Shown here one piece after another: positions 1 to 7,226 of a stretch of DNA of 24,861 nt. A model generated the notes under the pieces. It was given only the letters and a program-made list of their open reading frames with translations, made no database searches and was not told the DNA's origin. Origin of the DNA: a virus; IMG/VR virus record IMGVR_UViG_3300042471_001077, positions 1 to 24,861 of that record, one strand, 5' to 3'. Numbering within the stretch: position 1 is the first letter of the stretch; each line of letters starts with the position of its first letter. Both the position numbers and the translations under genes were made by a program.

Positions 1-137
1 CGCAGGTCGCCGGCACCTTCTCCGCGTTCGCTGCCGGCGGCATGGGGATGGCCACGAAAGGCATCGCCGAACAGCAGCTCGACATCCTCAAGCAGATCGC
101 GTTCAACACGAAGGAACAGGCGAAGGTAGGACCATGA
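1..137 (+). CDS. C-terminal end of a probable tail tape measure protein (partial)
   Basis: The reading frame is open from the left edge (first full codon at base 3) and stops at 135-137, leaving 44 residues. They are Gly/Ala-rich (GTFSAFAAGGMGMATKG), followed by an amphipathic stretch, AEQQLDILKQIAFNTKEQAK. Many phage tape measure proteins end in a helical segment of this sort (repeated Gln/Asn/Lys, 'ILKQI..NTKEQ'). The stop overlaps the ATG of the next gene (ATGA), so the two are translationally coupled. The assignment rests on this short tail and on the tail-type genes that follow. A minor tail protein with a similar end cannot be excluded. Confidence 0.55.
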   Translation, partial: QVAGTFSAFAAGGMGMATKGIAEQQLDILKQIAFNTKEQAKVGP

Positions 138-1045
138 CGATCCAGTGGACGCGCGACACCGAAAGCAACACGGCGACTATCGCTCGCCTCGGCACCCGCG
201 GCACACTCTCGAAGGACGTGCCGTACATCGTGCTTGGCGCGGCGACGGAGGACGAAATCCACGTCGCGGCGAACGCCTACATCTCGACCGTTGTCCCGAC
301 GTGGACATATCCGAATCAGCCGTCGGCCAGACTGCTGGCACAGTCCTACGACGTTGACTACCTCGGCGACAATGCCTGGCGAGTGACGATCCACTACGAA
401 AAGCAGGGGGCGGACAACGACAACCAGCAATCGCCGCTCAAGCGATCGCGGTCGTTCGACACCAGCGGTCACACGGAGCACACGACGCAGATCCCGTGGA
501 ACTCGGAAAGCGATGTCCGCAAGTTCACCGCGGCCGGAGGCGAAGAAGGCGCGAAGTGGAACGAGCACCCAATTGGATGGGATGGCGAGAAGCTGAATGG
601 TGTCGACCTCGTCTCACCGTCGCTGACGTGGACCGAGGTCTACGACGTGCCGTCGTCCTACGTCACGTCAGCCTACATCAAGCAGCTCGCGGCGTTCACC
701 GGCACGAAAAACGACGCTGCTTTTCGGTCGTTCGCGGCCGGCGAGGTACTATTCCTCGGGGCGAACGGGTCGCACGACTGGGACACGGTCGCTGGTGACA
801 GTCCGTGGAGGCTTCAGTACAAGTTCGAAGCGCGGCCGAACCAGGGAAACACGGGAGACGCGATTCCTTCGTCGAAGTCCATCATCGGCGGGATTCCGGT
901 GAACAAAAAGGGACACGATTACCTCTGGGTGAGGTATGCCACGGTCGTAACCAACAATCGCATTCTGCCGAGTGCCGAGGCGATCTACGTCGTGCCGGTC
1001 TACCGTTCGACGGATTTCTCCCTCCTGGGGATCGGCACGACATGA
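134..1045 (+). CDS. Phage tail-tip/baseplate-type structural protein (uncharacterised)
   Basis: 303 residues, soluble, with no signal peptide or membrane segment and rich in Thr/Ser/Trp/Tyr as virion proteins often are. The N-terminal half has beta-type segments (around residues 80-90, AWRVTIHYEKQGADND). The C-terminal half contains FAAGEVLFLGANGSHDWDTV and a late HDYLWVRYATVV segment. I associate this combination from memory with an unnamed family in planctomycete prophages, placed directly after the tape measure gene. Its position between the tape-measure-like end and two GPTG or Cys-rich proteins supports a distal tail role. It starts at ATG 134, overlapping the previous stop by 4 nt, and ends overlapping the next start by 4 nt. 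Function beyond probable tail component is not recognisable. Confidence 0.6.
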   Translation: MTIQWTRDTESNTATIARLGTRGTLSKDVPYIVLGAATEDEIHVAANAYISTVVPTWTYPNQPSARLLAQSYDVDYLGDNAWRVTIHYEKQGADNDNQQSPLKRSRSFDTSGHTEHTTQIPWNSESDVRKFTAAGGEEGAKWNEHPIGWDGEKLNGVDLVSPSLTWTEVYDVPSSYVTSAYIKQLAAFTGTKNDAAFRSFAAGEVLFLGANGSHDWDTVAGDSPWRLQYKFEARPNQGNTGDAIPSSKSIIGGIPVNKKGHDYLWVRYATVVTNNRILPSAEAIYVVPVYRSTDFSLLGIGTT

Positions 1046-1824
1046 GCCGGCCAGACGGACGCATCGAGGCCGGCCAACGTCTTTCGCAGGCGATCTCCGC
1101 CCGCGCTTGGAACCGTGCGCAGCAGGCCGCCGACATGGTGCTCGGCGGCATGGCTCCGCCGGGCGGGCCGGTCGGGAACACGATCCGACCCTACACCCCG
1201 ATTCTCGTTTGCAATCGCACCACCGGAACGGTGGACCGCTGGGGATGCCTGTCGATCGACGGGCTTCAAGTGCTGCCCTCGGGACCGACGGGTGCGGCCA
1301 CCTACACGTTTGAGGACACGCCGGTCCTCAAGGGCGGTCTTCCGACCGCTGGGCTGCCGTTCGTGGTGCCGGTGGAGCCGATCGCGCCGAGCGGCATCGG
1401 GTGGGCGGCGGTGGCGGGGGTGGTGCAGTGCAAGCTCGACATCGGGTCCGCATCGCACGAGTTCGCCATTGCGAAGGATGGAACCCTCGGGGAGTTGAAG
1501 TCGGCCTCCTCGGGGGAGGCCGAGATCCTGTGGAAGGAGTCTGGCACCGGTGCCGGAAAGTGGGCGCTGATCCGGTTCGGCAGTCCTGGGGGCGGCGGCA
1601 CGAAGATCGGGAAGTTCACGGGCGCCTGGTCGAAGGGTGCCACGGCCTCGGTGACGGAATGGAAGGGCGACCGATCCGCAGCGGTCACCGGACCAAGCGG
1701 TCCGGTGACGTTCGTCGTTCACAACCCGTGGCAAAGCGTCACCGGCCCAACCGGCGGCGCGTGGGCGATGGCGAACATCATCGACACGACCTGGACGCTG
1801 GCCGCCGTGGAGTGCAACGAGTAA
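1042..1824 (+). CDS. Probable virion/tail protein with GPTG-type motifs
   Basis: 260 residues from ATG 1042, chosen because it overlaps the upstream stop as ATGA; the frame is open further upstream but that part lies inside the previous gene. The N-terminus (MSRPDGRIEAGQRLSQAIS) is helical. The rest is Gly/Pro/Thr-rich with several scattered collagen-like triplets (SGPTGAATY, TGPSGPVTF, TGPTGGAW) and a putative beta-rich core. Such GPTG islands are common in phage fibre and tail-tip proteins, and one recurs in the protein at 5615-6148. No enzymatic motif is visible. A structural role is inferred from composition and from its place between two tail-type genes. Confidence 0.55.
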   Translation: MSRPDGRIEAGQRLSQAISARAWNRAQQAADMVLGGMAPPGGPVGNTIRPYTPILVCNRTTGTVDRWGCLSIDGLQVLPSGPTGAATYTFEDTPVLKGGLPTAGLPFVVPVEPIAPSGIGWAAVAGVVQCKLDIGSASHEFAIAKDGTLGELKSASSGEAEILWKESGTGAGKWALIRFGSPGGGGTKIGKFTGAWSKGATASVTEWKGDRSAAVTGPSGPVTFVVHNPWQSVTGPTGGAWAMANIIDTTWTLAAVECNE

Positions 1825-2960
1825 TGCTCCTCGGCGCCGTCGGCTGTCAGAAGTGTGACTGCAAGCCCTGCCAGCCGTGCGAGGCCGCGTGCGACGACAC
1901 GCCGGCGGAGAACTTTCAGGCGGTCTACCAGGCCAACGACACCGACGGCGTTCTGTCGTGGTCGGGTGACGCGATGGGGCCGATTGACGGGCCTTTCCCT
2001 GGGTTTGAAGGCAGCGGGCCGTTTTCGCAGACGATAACTCGTGCCGAAGACGCCTCGATCAGTCTGCCTGGTGATCGGTTCCCGTGCTACGCCCGCCTTC
2101 GCGTTTGGAAAAACATCTCTGGCGGAACAGGCAGCGAGGCAGTCACATCATCAATCACGATCACATGCACGAGCGGCAGGATTCGCGTCGGCATGTTTGA
2201 GCTGTCCGGCGGAGAGTCACTGTATATCGGTCCGGCGTCACATACGTCGACGGCCACATATCGGATCGACGGCGACGACCCGATCCCGACTGTGGCTGGC
2301 GACATGGACCAGAGCATGTCGTACCTCTTCGGCTCGTTCGTCGCCGAGGCAATCTGTTCGCCGGCAACGCTGTCGCTCACGGCTTCGATTTCCTGGAGCA
2401 ACGCAGACATTCAGCACAGCCTCTACGGGCAGTTCATGGAGTGCTACGACGACCTTCCGCCAGGCGACCAAGACGACTGCCTTGATTGCGACGGCACGCC
2501 TACTCCACAGCCAGATCCGATCTACTTGACGATCAGCAATTTCGACAGCGGTGGGGCGAAGGACTACAACGGCGACAACATCGACTGGTCTGGAACCTAC
2601 GCGATTTCTCCTGCGTTCACGTGCGGAGAGTATCGCGGGCAACTTCCACTGGAGATCGACCTCGGCGGCGGGGCTTCGGCGTTCATGCCAGCCGGATCAT
2701 TTGTCGCTCCGGCTTTTGCTGGCGGATTGTGGCTTGAACTCACTGGGTGGCAGTCTTCGTTCGGAAGTGGCGGTGGCATGCTGCCTGTTCACATTCGGAT
2801 CCCGCTGAAGCCGGAATGGGCTGGAACCAATTCTTTCGTCCAGGAGTTGTGTGGAGCCGGCCCGATCACAGGATCCGTCGAGGCGGAATGGCGTGACGGC
2901 TATTACCCGTTCGCACTGTCTGGCTATTCCGCGTCGTTCGACTGGGAGATTTCGTGGTGA
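1824..2960 (+). CDS. Cys-rich N-terminus, beta-rich probable tail or adhesion protein
   Basis: 378 residues from ATG 1824, which shares one base with the preceding TAA. The first 25 residues hold a dense cysteine cluster (CQKCDCKPCQPCEAAC), suggesting metal binding or disulfide pairing. A hydrophobic MLLGAVG segment precedes it but is too short and uncharged for a convincing signal peptide. The remainder is rich in Gly, Ser, Asp and aromatic residues, with two similar-looking sections; a CLDCDGTPTPQPDPIYLTI linker near residue 215 separates them. This looks like a two-domain beta protein used in a tail tip or receptor-binding position. It is the last gene of the tail-like block. No family was recognised. 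Confidence 0.5.
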   Translation: MLLGAVGCQKCDCKPCQPCEAACDDTPAENFQAVYQANDTDGVLSWSGDAMGPIDGPFPGFEGSGPFSQTITRAEDASISLPGDRFPCYARLRVWKNISGGTGSEAVTSSITITCTSGRIRVGMFELSGGESLYIGPASHTSTATYRIDGDDPIPTVAGDMDQSMSYLFGSFVAEAICSPATLSLTASISWSNADIQHSLYGQFMECYDDLPPGDQDDCLDCDGTPTPQPDPIYLTISNFDSGGAKDYNGDNIDWSGTYAISPAFTCGEYRGQLPLEIDLGGGASAFMPAGSFVAPAFAGGLWLELTGWQSSFGSGGGMLPVHIRIPLKPEWAGTNSFVQELCGAGPITGSVEAEWRDGYYPFALSGYSASFDWEISW

Positions 2961-3277
2961 GGTGCGACCTGTCGGCACCCGACGCCCGCTGCCCCGTCTG
3001 CGGGTTCCAGGCCCGCCGCCGCGACGGCCGCCTGGTGGTCGGGGCGATCCGGTCGTGCCCCGGCCCTCGCCCCCTGATCCGCCTCCCCCGCCCCCTGGTG
3101 GGTGACTGGATCGAGGCCGCCGCCCGGCTGGTCGGCATCACTCCGGAGCGGGTGGAGCGGTGGACGCGGCGGCCGTGCGGGTGTGTCCGGCGGAAACGCT
3201 GGATCAACGACCGTGCCGCGGCGGTGGCCGAGCGGCTGGAGCGGTGGCTACTTGACCCCCTCGGTCGGGGGCGCTAG
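2954..3277 (+). CDS. Small protein with zinc-ribbon-like motif and CGCxRRKxW element
   Basis: 107 residues if GTG 2954 is used; a second GTG at 2957 is equally possible, and both overlap the preceding gene. The N-terminus has a CPVCGF knuckle (residues about 13-18), and the middle has PCGCVRRKRWIND. The GCGC-RR-K-W pattern recurs in many small uncharacterised phage proteins. Four clustered cysteines in two pairs suggest one zinc site. The protein is very basic, so nucleic-acid contact is possible. It sits between the tail-type block and small accessory genes. Function unknown. Confidence 0.5.
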   Translation: MVRCDLSAPDARCPVCGFQARRRDGRLVVGAIRSCPGPRPLIRLPRPLVGDWIEAAARLVGITPERVERWTRRPCGCVRRKRWINDRAAAVAERLERWLLDPLGRGR

Positions 3278-3292
3278 GGTTGTTTCCAACCC
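3277..3292 (+). promoter_or_regulatory. Small hairpin between two genes
   Basis: A perfect 6-bp stem (GGGTTG 3277-3282 with CAACCC 3287-3292) closes a TTTC loop. It begins on the last base of the stop codon of the preceding gene and ends just before the GGAG at 3294-3297 that serves the next gene. It has no U tract, so it may tune translation or protect an mRNA end rather than terminate. Weak evidence. Confidence 0.3.
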
Positions 3293-3309
3293 CGGAGAAC
3301 CACCCACCA

Positions 3310-3537
3310 ATGCCCGCCATCGCAATCGCCGCCTACGCCCTGCTCCTCGCCGCCTGCGGCGGGGTGCTGGTCGCCCGCGACTCCCGGCCGCAGGAGCCGC
3401 GGGCCGCCTACTCTCGGCACGTTTGCGGCTGCGAGCAGTGCAGCCGGCTGGATGCACCGCTGTGCCCGCAGGGCGAGCAGATGCGCCGCCAGGCCCGGGA
3501 TTCGGACGGGCTCATCGATCCCGCCCTTGACCGCTGA
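3310..3537 (+). CDS. Small exported or lipoprotein-like protein
   Basis: 75 residues from ATG 3310, with GGAG at 3294-3297 as ribosome binding site. The N-terminus is a hydrophobic segment, AIAIAAYALLLAACGG, containing a lipobox-like LAAC (Cys at residue 16), although the n-region lacks a basic residue. The rest is hydrophilic with a CGCEQCSRLDAPLC cluster that could bind metal or form disulfides. An in-frame codon upstream at 3280 would overlap the hairpin, so I prefer 3310. Either a lipoprotein or a membrane-anchored small protein; function unknown. Confidence 0.5.
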   Translation: MPAIAIAAYALLLAACGGVLVARDSRPQEPRAAYSRHVCGCEQCSRLDAPLCPQGEQMRRQARDSDGLIDPALDR

Positions 3538-3573
3538 GCCACACCCGGTGCCACCCTCCGCGGTGACCGCCTA

Positions 3574-3627
3574 CCCTCTCGCGTGACCGGCAGACCGCTG
3601 CCGGCCTGTTTCTCGCGCGCGAGAGGG
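3574..3627 (+). promoter_or_regulatory. Nested inverted repeats (composite hairpin)
   Basis: Perfect 10-bp outer arms (CCCTCTCGCG 3574-3583, CGCGAGAGGG 3618-3627) enclose a second perfect hairpin (CCGGCAG 3587-3593, loop ACCG, CTGCCGG 3598-3604). The right arm also lies in a 14-bp palindrome, TCTCGCGCGCGAGA (3611-3624). The right arm runs into the SD of the micro-gene at 3636 (GAGAGGGAGG, 3621-3630), so folding would hide that ribosome binding site. It could be a terminator for the upstream genes or a translational switch. No U tract follows. Confidence 0.45.
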
Positions 3628-3635
3628 AGGTCGGC

Positions 3636-3725
3636 ATGGTCGCGGCGTTCGGCCCCTACGACGAGGATTTCGACCCGTTCGACGACGAGTTGGACGAGTC
3701 GGACATCATCATCTCGTGGGGGTGA
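3636..3725 (+). CDS. 29-residue acidic micro-protein
   Basis: An ATG at 3636 with an excellent SD (GAGGGAGG, 6 nt spacing) opens a 29-codon frame ending TGA 3723-3725. Ten of the 29 residues are Asp or Glu, in the pattern DEDFDPFDDELDESD, followed by a hydrophobic IIISWG end. It sits in the 206-nt gap before the metallophosphoesterase, whose own SD (GGAGGG 3731-3736) follows 5 nt after the stop. Spacing, SD and strong composition bias argue for translation. An acidic peptide could mimic DNA or bind a basic partner, but that is inference. It could also be a leader peptide for the next gene. Confidence 0.45.
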   Translation: MVAAFGPYDEDFDPFDDELDESDIIISWG

Positions 3726-3743
3726 CCACTGGAGGGTCACCGA

Positions 3744-4748
3744 GTGGCGAGACCTCACGACGACATTGCCCGCGTGGCGATGCGGCTCCTCGACGCTCAC
3801 CCAGACGCTCCCGCACGCACGCTCGCCCGCCGCCTGGTGGAGGAGGTCAACGGGGCGTTGACGCTCGAGCAGGCACGCTCGCGGATCCGAGTGTTGATCG
3901 GCCAGCACGGCAAAGATGACCGGAAGACGGGGACGGTCACGCACCCGCGGCCGGCACGGGCACCCGGGCAGGGTGTGGAGATGCCGACGAGCCGGGCGAG
4001 GCCGTGGACGCCGTTCCGATACCCGGCCATTGGTCGGATCGGCATCCTCTCTGACGCTCATGTCCCGTTCCACGACGACCAGGCTCTTCACGCCGCGGTC
4101 GATCACCTGCGGCGAATCGGCATCGCCGGCCTGCTGCTGAATGGGGACTGGGCCGACTTCTACTCGATCAGCCACTGGGTCAAGAACCCACGCGACCGCG
4201 ACTTTCGCGGCGAACTGCACGCGGTGCGGCTGTCACTTGAATGGCTGCGGCAGGAGTTCCCCGAGATCCCGATCGTCTACAAGCTCGGGAACCACGAGGA
4301 ACGCTGGCAATCCTGGCTCTGGCAACACGCCGTCGAGATCGCTGACGAGCCGGAAATGCACCTCTCGGGATGGCTGAAAACCGAGCGGCTTGGAATTGAG
4401 ATCGTCGAAGACAAGCGGATCATCGAGGTCGGCCATCTTCCGGTCCTCCACGGCCACGAATTGCCAAAGGGTGTCTCATCGCCAGTGAACGCCGCGCGCG
4501 GCGCGTACATGCGAACGAAACACAGCGCAATCGTTGGCCATCAACACCAGACGAGCGGGCATTGCGAGCCGGATCTCTATCACCGCGAGGTGTTTTGTTG
4601 GTCGACCGGATGCCTCTGTGACCTCACTCCTGAATACGCTCGAGTGAACCGGTGGAACCACGGGTTCGCCGTGGTTGAGTCGCGGGAGGACGGCGAGTAC
4701 GACGTTGAGAATCTGCGAATCGCAAACGGAGCAGTGAGGTCGTCGTGA
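3744..4748 (+). CDS. Calcineurin-like metallophosphoesterase with N-terminal helical extension
   Basis: 334 residues from GTG 3744, with GGAGGG 7 nt upstream. The two-metal phosphoesterase signature is complete: SDAHVPFHD (Asp104, His106), NGDWAD (Asp135), GNHE (Asn183-His184), HGH (236-238) and GHQH (His266, His268). These residues bind the two metals and the phosphate in this superfamily (Mre11, calcineurin, phage lambda phosphatase). The first 60 or so residues form a basic helical region with a possible HTH (ARTLARRLVEE), followed by a Pro/Arg-rich linker, so the enzyme may be brought to nucleic acid. Substrate is unknown: DNA end, nucleotide or phosphoprotein. The stop overlaps the next gene, which is predicted to act on nucleotides. 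Confidence 0.85.
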   Translation: MARPHDDIARVAMRLLDAHPDAPARTLARRLVEEVNGALTLEQARSRIRVLIGQHGKDDRKTGTVTHPRPARAPGQGVEMPTSRARPWTPFRYPAIGRIGILSDAHVPFHDDQALHAAVDHLRRIGIAGLLLNGDWADFYSISHWVKNPRDRDFRGELHAVRLSLEWLRQEFPEIPIVYKLGNHEERWQSWLWQHAVEIADEPEMHLSGWLKTERLGIEIVEDKRIIEVGHLPVLHGHELPKGVSSPVNAARGAYMRTKHSAIVGHQHQTSGHCEPDLYHREVFCWSTGCLCDLTPEYARVNRWNHGFAVVESREDGEYDVENLRIANGAVRSS

Positions 4749-5122
4749 TTGAAGGCGTGACTACCAAATTCGGCACGGGCGCGAGACGGTCAGACACCGT
4801 CGAAGAGTTCCGATACGACCTGATCACGCCGATCGGGCTCCGCGAAGTGGCGCGGACGTGCGCCGAGGGTGCAGCCAAATACGACGATTACAACTGGGAA
4901 AAAGGGATGCCGGTCCATGATCTGCTGAACCACGCTCTCGCGCACATCTACCAGTTCCTCGCCGGTGATCGAAGCGAGCCACACCTGCCACACGCCGCGT
5001 GGAATCTGCTCGCGGCGATCCACTCCGACGCACTGTGGCCTCATCTCAACGAAGGAACGCTTCGCGGCGACGGGTGCCAGCCTCCACAAAACAGGACGAC
5101 CGATGCCGCTGTCGAGAGATGA
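4745..5122 (+). CDS. dATP/dGTP diphosphohydrolase-like protein (DUF5664 family)
   Basis: 125 residues from GTG 4745, overlapping the phosphoesterase stop (GTGA). The order of motifs matches the DUF5664 / dGTP diphosphohydrolase N-terminal family: a short start region, FRYDLITPIGLREVA, a GAAKYDDYNWEKGMP block, then the acidic/histidine helix LLNHALAHIYQFLAGD and HLPHAAWNLLAAI. These all-alpha proteins resemble MazG-type nucleotide pyrophosphohydrolases and occur widely in phages, where they are thought to trim the dNTP pool. Relatives take part in 2-aminoadenine genome synthesis, but no PurZ is present in this window. Translational coupling with the metallophosphoesterase suggests a shared nucleotide or nucleic-acid role. 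Confidence 0.75.
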   Translation: MIEGVTTKFGTGARRSDTVEEFRYDLITPIGLREVARTCAEGAAKYDDYNWEKGMPVHDLLNHALAHIYQFLAGDRSEPHLPHAAWNLLAAIHSDALWPHLNEGTLRGDGCQPPQNRTTDAAVER

Positions 5123-5582
5123 GATCGAGGCCATCCGCCTCCACGCCGCCCGCTACGCAGGACCGTTCACTCCGACTTTCCAACGGCTGGCAGCCAACAT
5201 TGGCCGACTTGTGTCGCACATCCTGGAGACTCCCATGCCTGACGATCTGCCGACGACCGAGGAGAACGCTGCCGCGGCATCGCACGCCGACCACATCCTC
5301 CGCGGTGCGGAGGAGTTGAAGCGGCGACAGGCGGTCGAGGGCTGGCGGGAGAAGGCGCTCGCGTCGTCCGACCGATACCACGCCGCTCCGGCGGTGCCGT
5401 CTGCCTGCCGCTCGTGCCGGTGGTGGGACGAGCAGGAGCACGACCGCGGCCGCGGCCTCTGTCGGGCTGCACTGCCACAGGCAGACGTGGGCGGGGATGG
5501 CGTCTGGCCGGTCACCAGGGGTGACGACTGGTGCCGGATCCACGAGCCGGCTGCACCACACCCCCTCCGGGTACACGGCTGA
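5103..5582 (+). CDS. Uncharacterised phage protein with C-terminal four-Cys motif
   Basis: 159 residues from ATG 5103, overlapping the upstream gene by 20 nt; the frame is open earlier but lies inside that gene. Residues 1-90 are helical (DEIEAIRLHAARYAG, then EELKRRQAVEGWREKAL). Near residue 100 a CRSCRWWDEQ motif is followed by GLCRAALPQ and by WPVTRGDDWCRIHEP. This CxxCxxW...C...WP.t..dWC arrangement is common in small phage proteins and probably binds one zinc ion. Function unknown; it belongs to the same co-translated string as the two nucleotide-type enzymes before it. Confidence 0.55.
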   Translation: MPLSRDEIEAIRLHAARYAGPFTPTFQRLAANIGRLVSHILETPMPDDLPTTEENAAAASHADHILRGAEELKRRQAVEGWREKALASSDRYHAAPAVPSACRSCRWWDEQEHDRGRGLCRAALPQADVGGDGVWPVTRGDDWCRIHEPAAPHPLRVHG

Positions 5583-5614
5583 CCGACGGACGATAGCGGC
5601 ACGGAGGCTGACGC

Positions 5615-6148
5615 ATGGCAGTGACCGACACGTTTGCCGGCACCATCCGGACGTTCTTGAACCTCACGCGCACGCGCGTCGAGGACGAGCGGACGGAGGT
5701 GCAGACCGTCAACCCGACGACGACTCACACCCTCGTCGACGGCGGGGCGAATGTCGCCGGTGCCGATCTGATCTGGAGCGACACGCGATCGCTCACCGGC
5801 GGCACCACCGAGACGCTGGACTTGTTGTCGCTCCCCGACGCGAACTTCGGCGTCGCGGCCACAGGCATCATGCGATCGGTGCGAGCGGTGCGGATCGCAA
5901 ACAACATGACGATCACCGGCCCGAGGATCGTCGTCGGCCCGGCACCGACGGACGGCTGGAACCGTGTCGCCGGTGACGTCGGCCCCGGGGGCGAACTGCT
6001 GGCGGTGCAGGCGCGGAACCACTGGCCCGTCGGCGACACGACGCGGAACCTCCTGATCCACGCCACGGGGCCGACCGGTGCCACCGGGGCCATCTCGTAC
6101 ACGATCACTATCGTTGGCTCCGGTGTCACCGGTGCAACGGGGTACTGA
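5615..6148 (+). CDS. Probable virion-associated protein with C-terminal GPTGATG segment
   Basis: 177 residues from ATG 5615, with SD CGGAGG at good spacing. No signal peptide. The sequence is beta-type (alternating Val/Ile/Thr), with a GNWNR-like GWNRVAGDVGPGGELLAVQA region and an HATGPTGATGAISYTITIVG C-terminus with collagen-like triplets. It resembles small phage decoration, fibre or tail-tip proteins, and shares the GPTG style with the protein at 1042-1824. It begins a new block, separated from the previous gene by 32 nt, and is followed 9 nt later by a holin-like gene. Structural role inferred from composition only. Confidence 0.45.
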   Translation: MAVTDTFAGTIRTFLNLTRTRVEDERTEVQTVNPTTTHTLVDGGANVAGADLIWSDTRSLTGGTTETLDLLSLPDANFGVAATGIMRSVRAVRIANNMTITGPRIVVGPAPTDGWNRVAGDVGPGGELLAVQARNHWPVGDTTRNLLIHATGPTGATGAISYTITIVGSGVTGATGY

Positions 6149-6157
6149 GGAGAGGAC

Positions 6158-6499
6158 ATGCCAGTTCACGACTTGGACAAGCAAGTTCAAGAGTTCATTG
6201 CCGCGGCTCGCTCGCAGGCCCGCGGCGGGCTGACGGTCGCCGAGTTCGCTGACCTCGCGCAACGGCTCCTCCGTCTAGTCGTTTCCGGTCTGGAGCAGGT
6301 GCAAGCTCCCGGCGCGGACAAGCGCGCGTGGGCGCTCGACTGCGTGGGGATGCTCTTCGACGCGGTGGTGGCCTCACTCCTACCGATCTGGCTGGTGCCG
6401 GTGTGGCCGCTGATCCGCGGCAGCGTGCGGCAGATCGTCGTGACCGCCGCAGGCGTGGTGCTCGATCGTCTGACTCTGCCACTCGTGAGGTCCGCATGA
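6158..6499 (+). CDS. Holin-like small membrane-associated protein
   Basis: 113 residues from ATG 6158, with a GAGGAG SD. The N-terminal 60 residues are hydrophilic and helical (LDKQVQEFIAAARSQARGG). They are followed by two hydrophobic segments, CVGMLFDAVVASLLPIWLVP and a second around VRQIVVTAAGVVLDRLT. An amphipathic N-terminus with one or two C-terminal membrane segments, followed by genes for exported proteins, fits a holin or other lysis-cassette membrane protein. No family signature was recognised, so the holin call is contextual. The stop overlaps the next start (ATGA at 6496). Confidence 0.45.
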   Translation: MPVHDLDKQVQEFIAAARSQARGGLTVAEFADLAQRLLRLVVSGLEQVQAPGADKRAWALDCVGMLFDAVVASLLPIWLVPVWPLIRGSVRQIVVTAAGVVLDRLTLPLVRSA

Positions 6500-6795
6500 T
6501 CCCGATCATCCTGGCCGTGGCCGCCGTCGCCCTCTACGTCCTGCCGCTGATCGTGCCGAAGGCCCCCGAGCCGGATGACATCGCGCTCCCGCCGGTGCCG
6601 GGGGGGCCGGCGCCGCTGCCGGCGGCCGGTGCGTCGTTCCCGTCGGCGGTGTCGTCGCTCGATGCCGTCGTCTGCTACCTCGTGGTAGGGGACAGTTACG
6701 GGGCCGTGCAAGCGGATGCCGCCCGTGTCCTCCGGGCCGCCCTCGTCGATGCCGCCACTCCTCCCGCGCTGGTGCAGGAGGAGGTGCTTCGATGA
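6496..6795 (+). CDS. Small membrane-anchored protein with Pro-rich linker
   Basis: 99 residues from ATG 6496, overlapping the previous stop. An N-terminal membrane anchor (IPIILAVAAVALYVLPLIV) is followed by a Pro/Ala-rich spacer (ALPPVPGGPAPLPAAG) and a small folded region of 50 residues with one Cys (VVCYLVVGDSYGAVQADAARVL). Orientation is probably N-in with the C-terminal part outside. It is coupled to its neighbours on both sides. It may belong to a lysis or envelope module; no homologue recognised. Confidence 0.5.
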   Translation: MIPIILAVAAVALYVLPLIVPKAPEPDDIALPPVPGGPAPLPAAGASFPSAVSSLDAVVCYLVVGDSYGAVQADAARVLRAALVDAATPPALVQEEVLR

Positions 6796-7226
6796 CTCGC
6801 CAGACGATCGCCGCCGCCCTCCTAGCCGCCGCCGGCGTCGCGTGGTTCGCCTCGCAGCCTGGCACCGCCCCCGACGCTGCTCCCGACTCGCCGATCCGGC
6901 TGGAGTGGGTCGGCCCGACCGCTGCGGCAGATCGGGCGACGATGGGCGGGTTGTGCCTGGGCCTGGCCGACGCGCTGGAACACGACGGCAGCAGGAGCGA
7001 GCCAAAGATCCGCAGCGGCGCGCAACTCGAGGAGTTGCGCGTTACTGCCCGCGACCTGCGGATGCGTGGCGAAAGCATCGGTGAGCGGCAACCGGCCGCA
7101 CGCCAGGCGATCGGGGACTACCTCGACCGCGAGGTGGGAAAGAGCGGCGGACCGCTGGACGCTGACGGCCGTCAGCGGTGGGTCAAGGCGTTTCGCGGCG
7201 TGGCTGCGGCGTGTGGGGTGAAGTGA
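6792..7226 (+). CDS. Exported or membrane-anchored protein, function unknown
   Basis: 144 residues from ATG 6792 (ATGA overlap). The N-terminus MTRQTIAAALLAAAGVAWFA is a signal peptide or anchor, very similar in layout to that of the next gene (MTRRTQLLLAVVLAG). The mature part is mixed alpha, with a helical segment AQLEELRVTARDLRMRGESI and a WVKAFRGVAAACG end. This helical C-terminal region may form a small bundle. Its coupling to the papain-like peptidase gene (shared base A at 7226) suggests a partner, pro-region or inhibitor of that enzyme, but nothing in the sequence proves it. Confidence 0.5.
   Translation: MTRQTIAAALLAAAGVAWFASQPGTAPDAAPDSPIRLEWVGPTAAADRATMGGLCLGLADALEHDGSRSEPKIRSGAQLEELRVTARDLRMRGESIGERQPAARQAIGDYLDREVGKSGGPLDADGRQRWVKAFRGVAAACGVK

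Noticed and set aside
4745-5122. Evidence for a 2-aminoadenine (Z) genome
   Set aside because: The DUF5664-type enzyme alone is widespread; no PurZ or DpoZ-like polymerase is visible.
5153-6262. Minus-strand open frame of 369 codons
   Set aside because: Arg-rich low-complexity translation, opposite two well-placed plus-strand genes, no recognisable domain.
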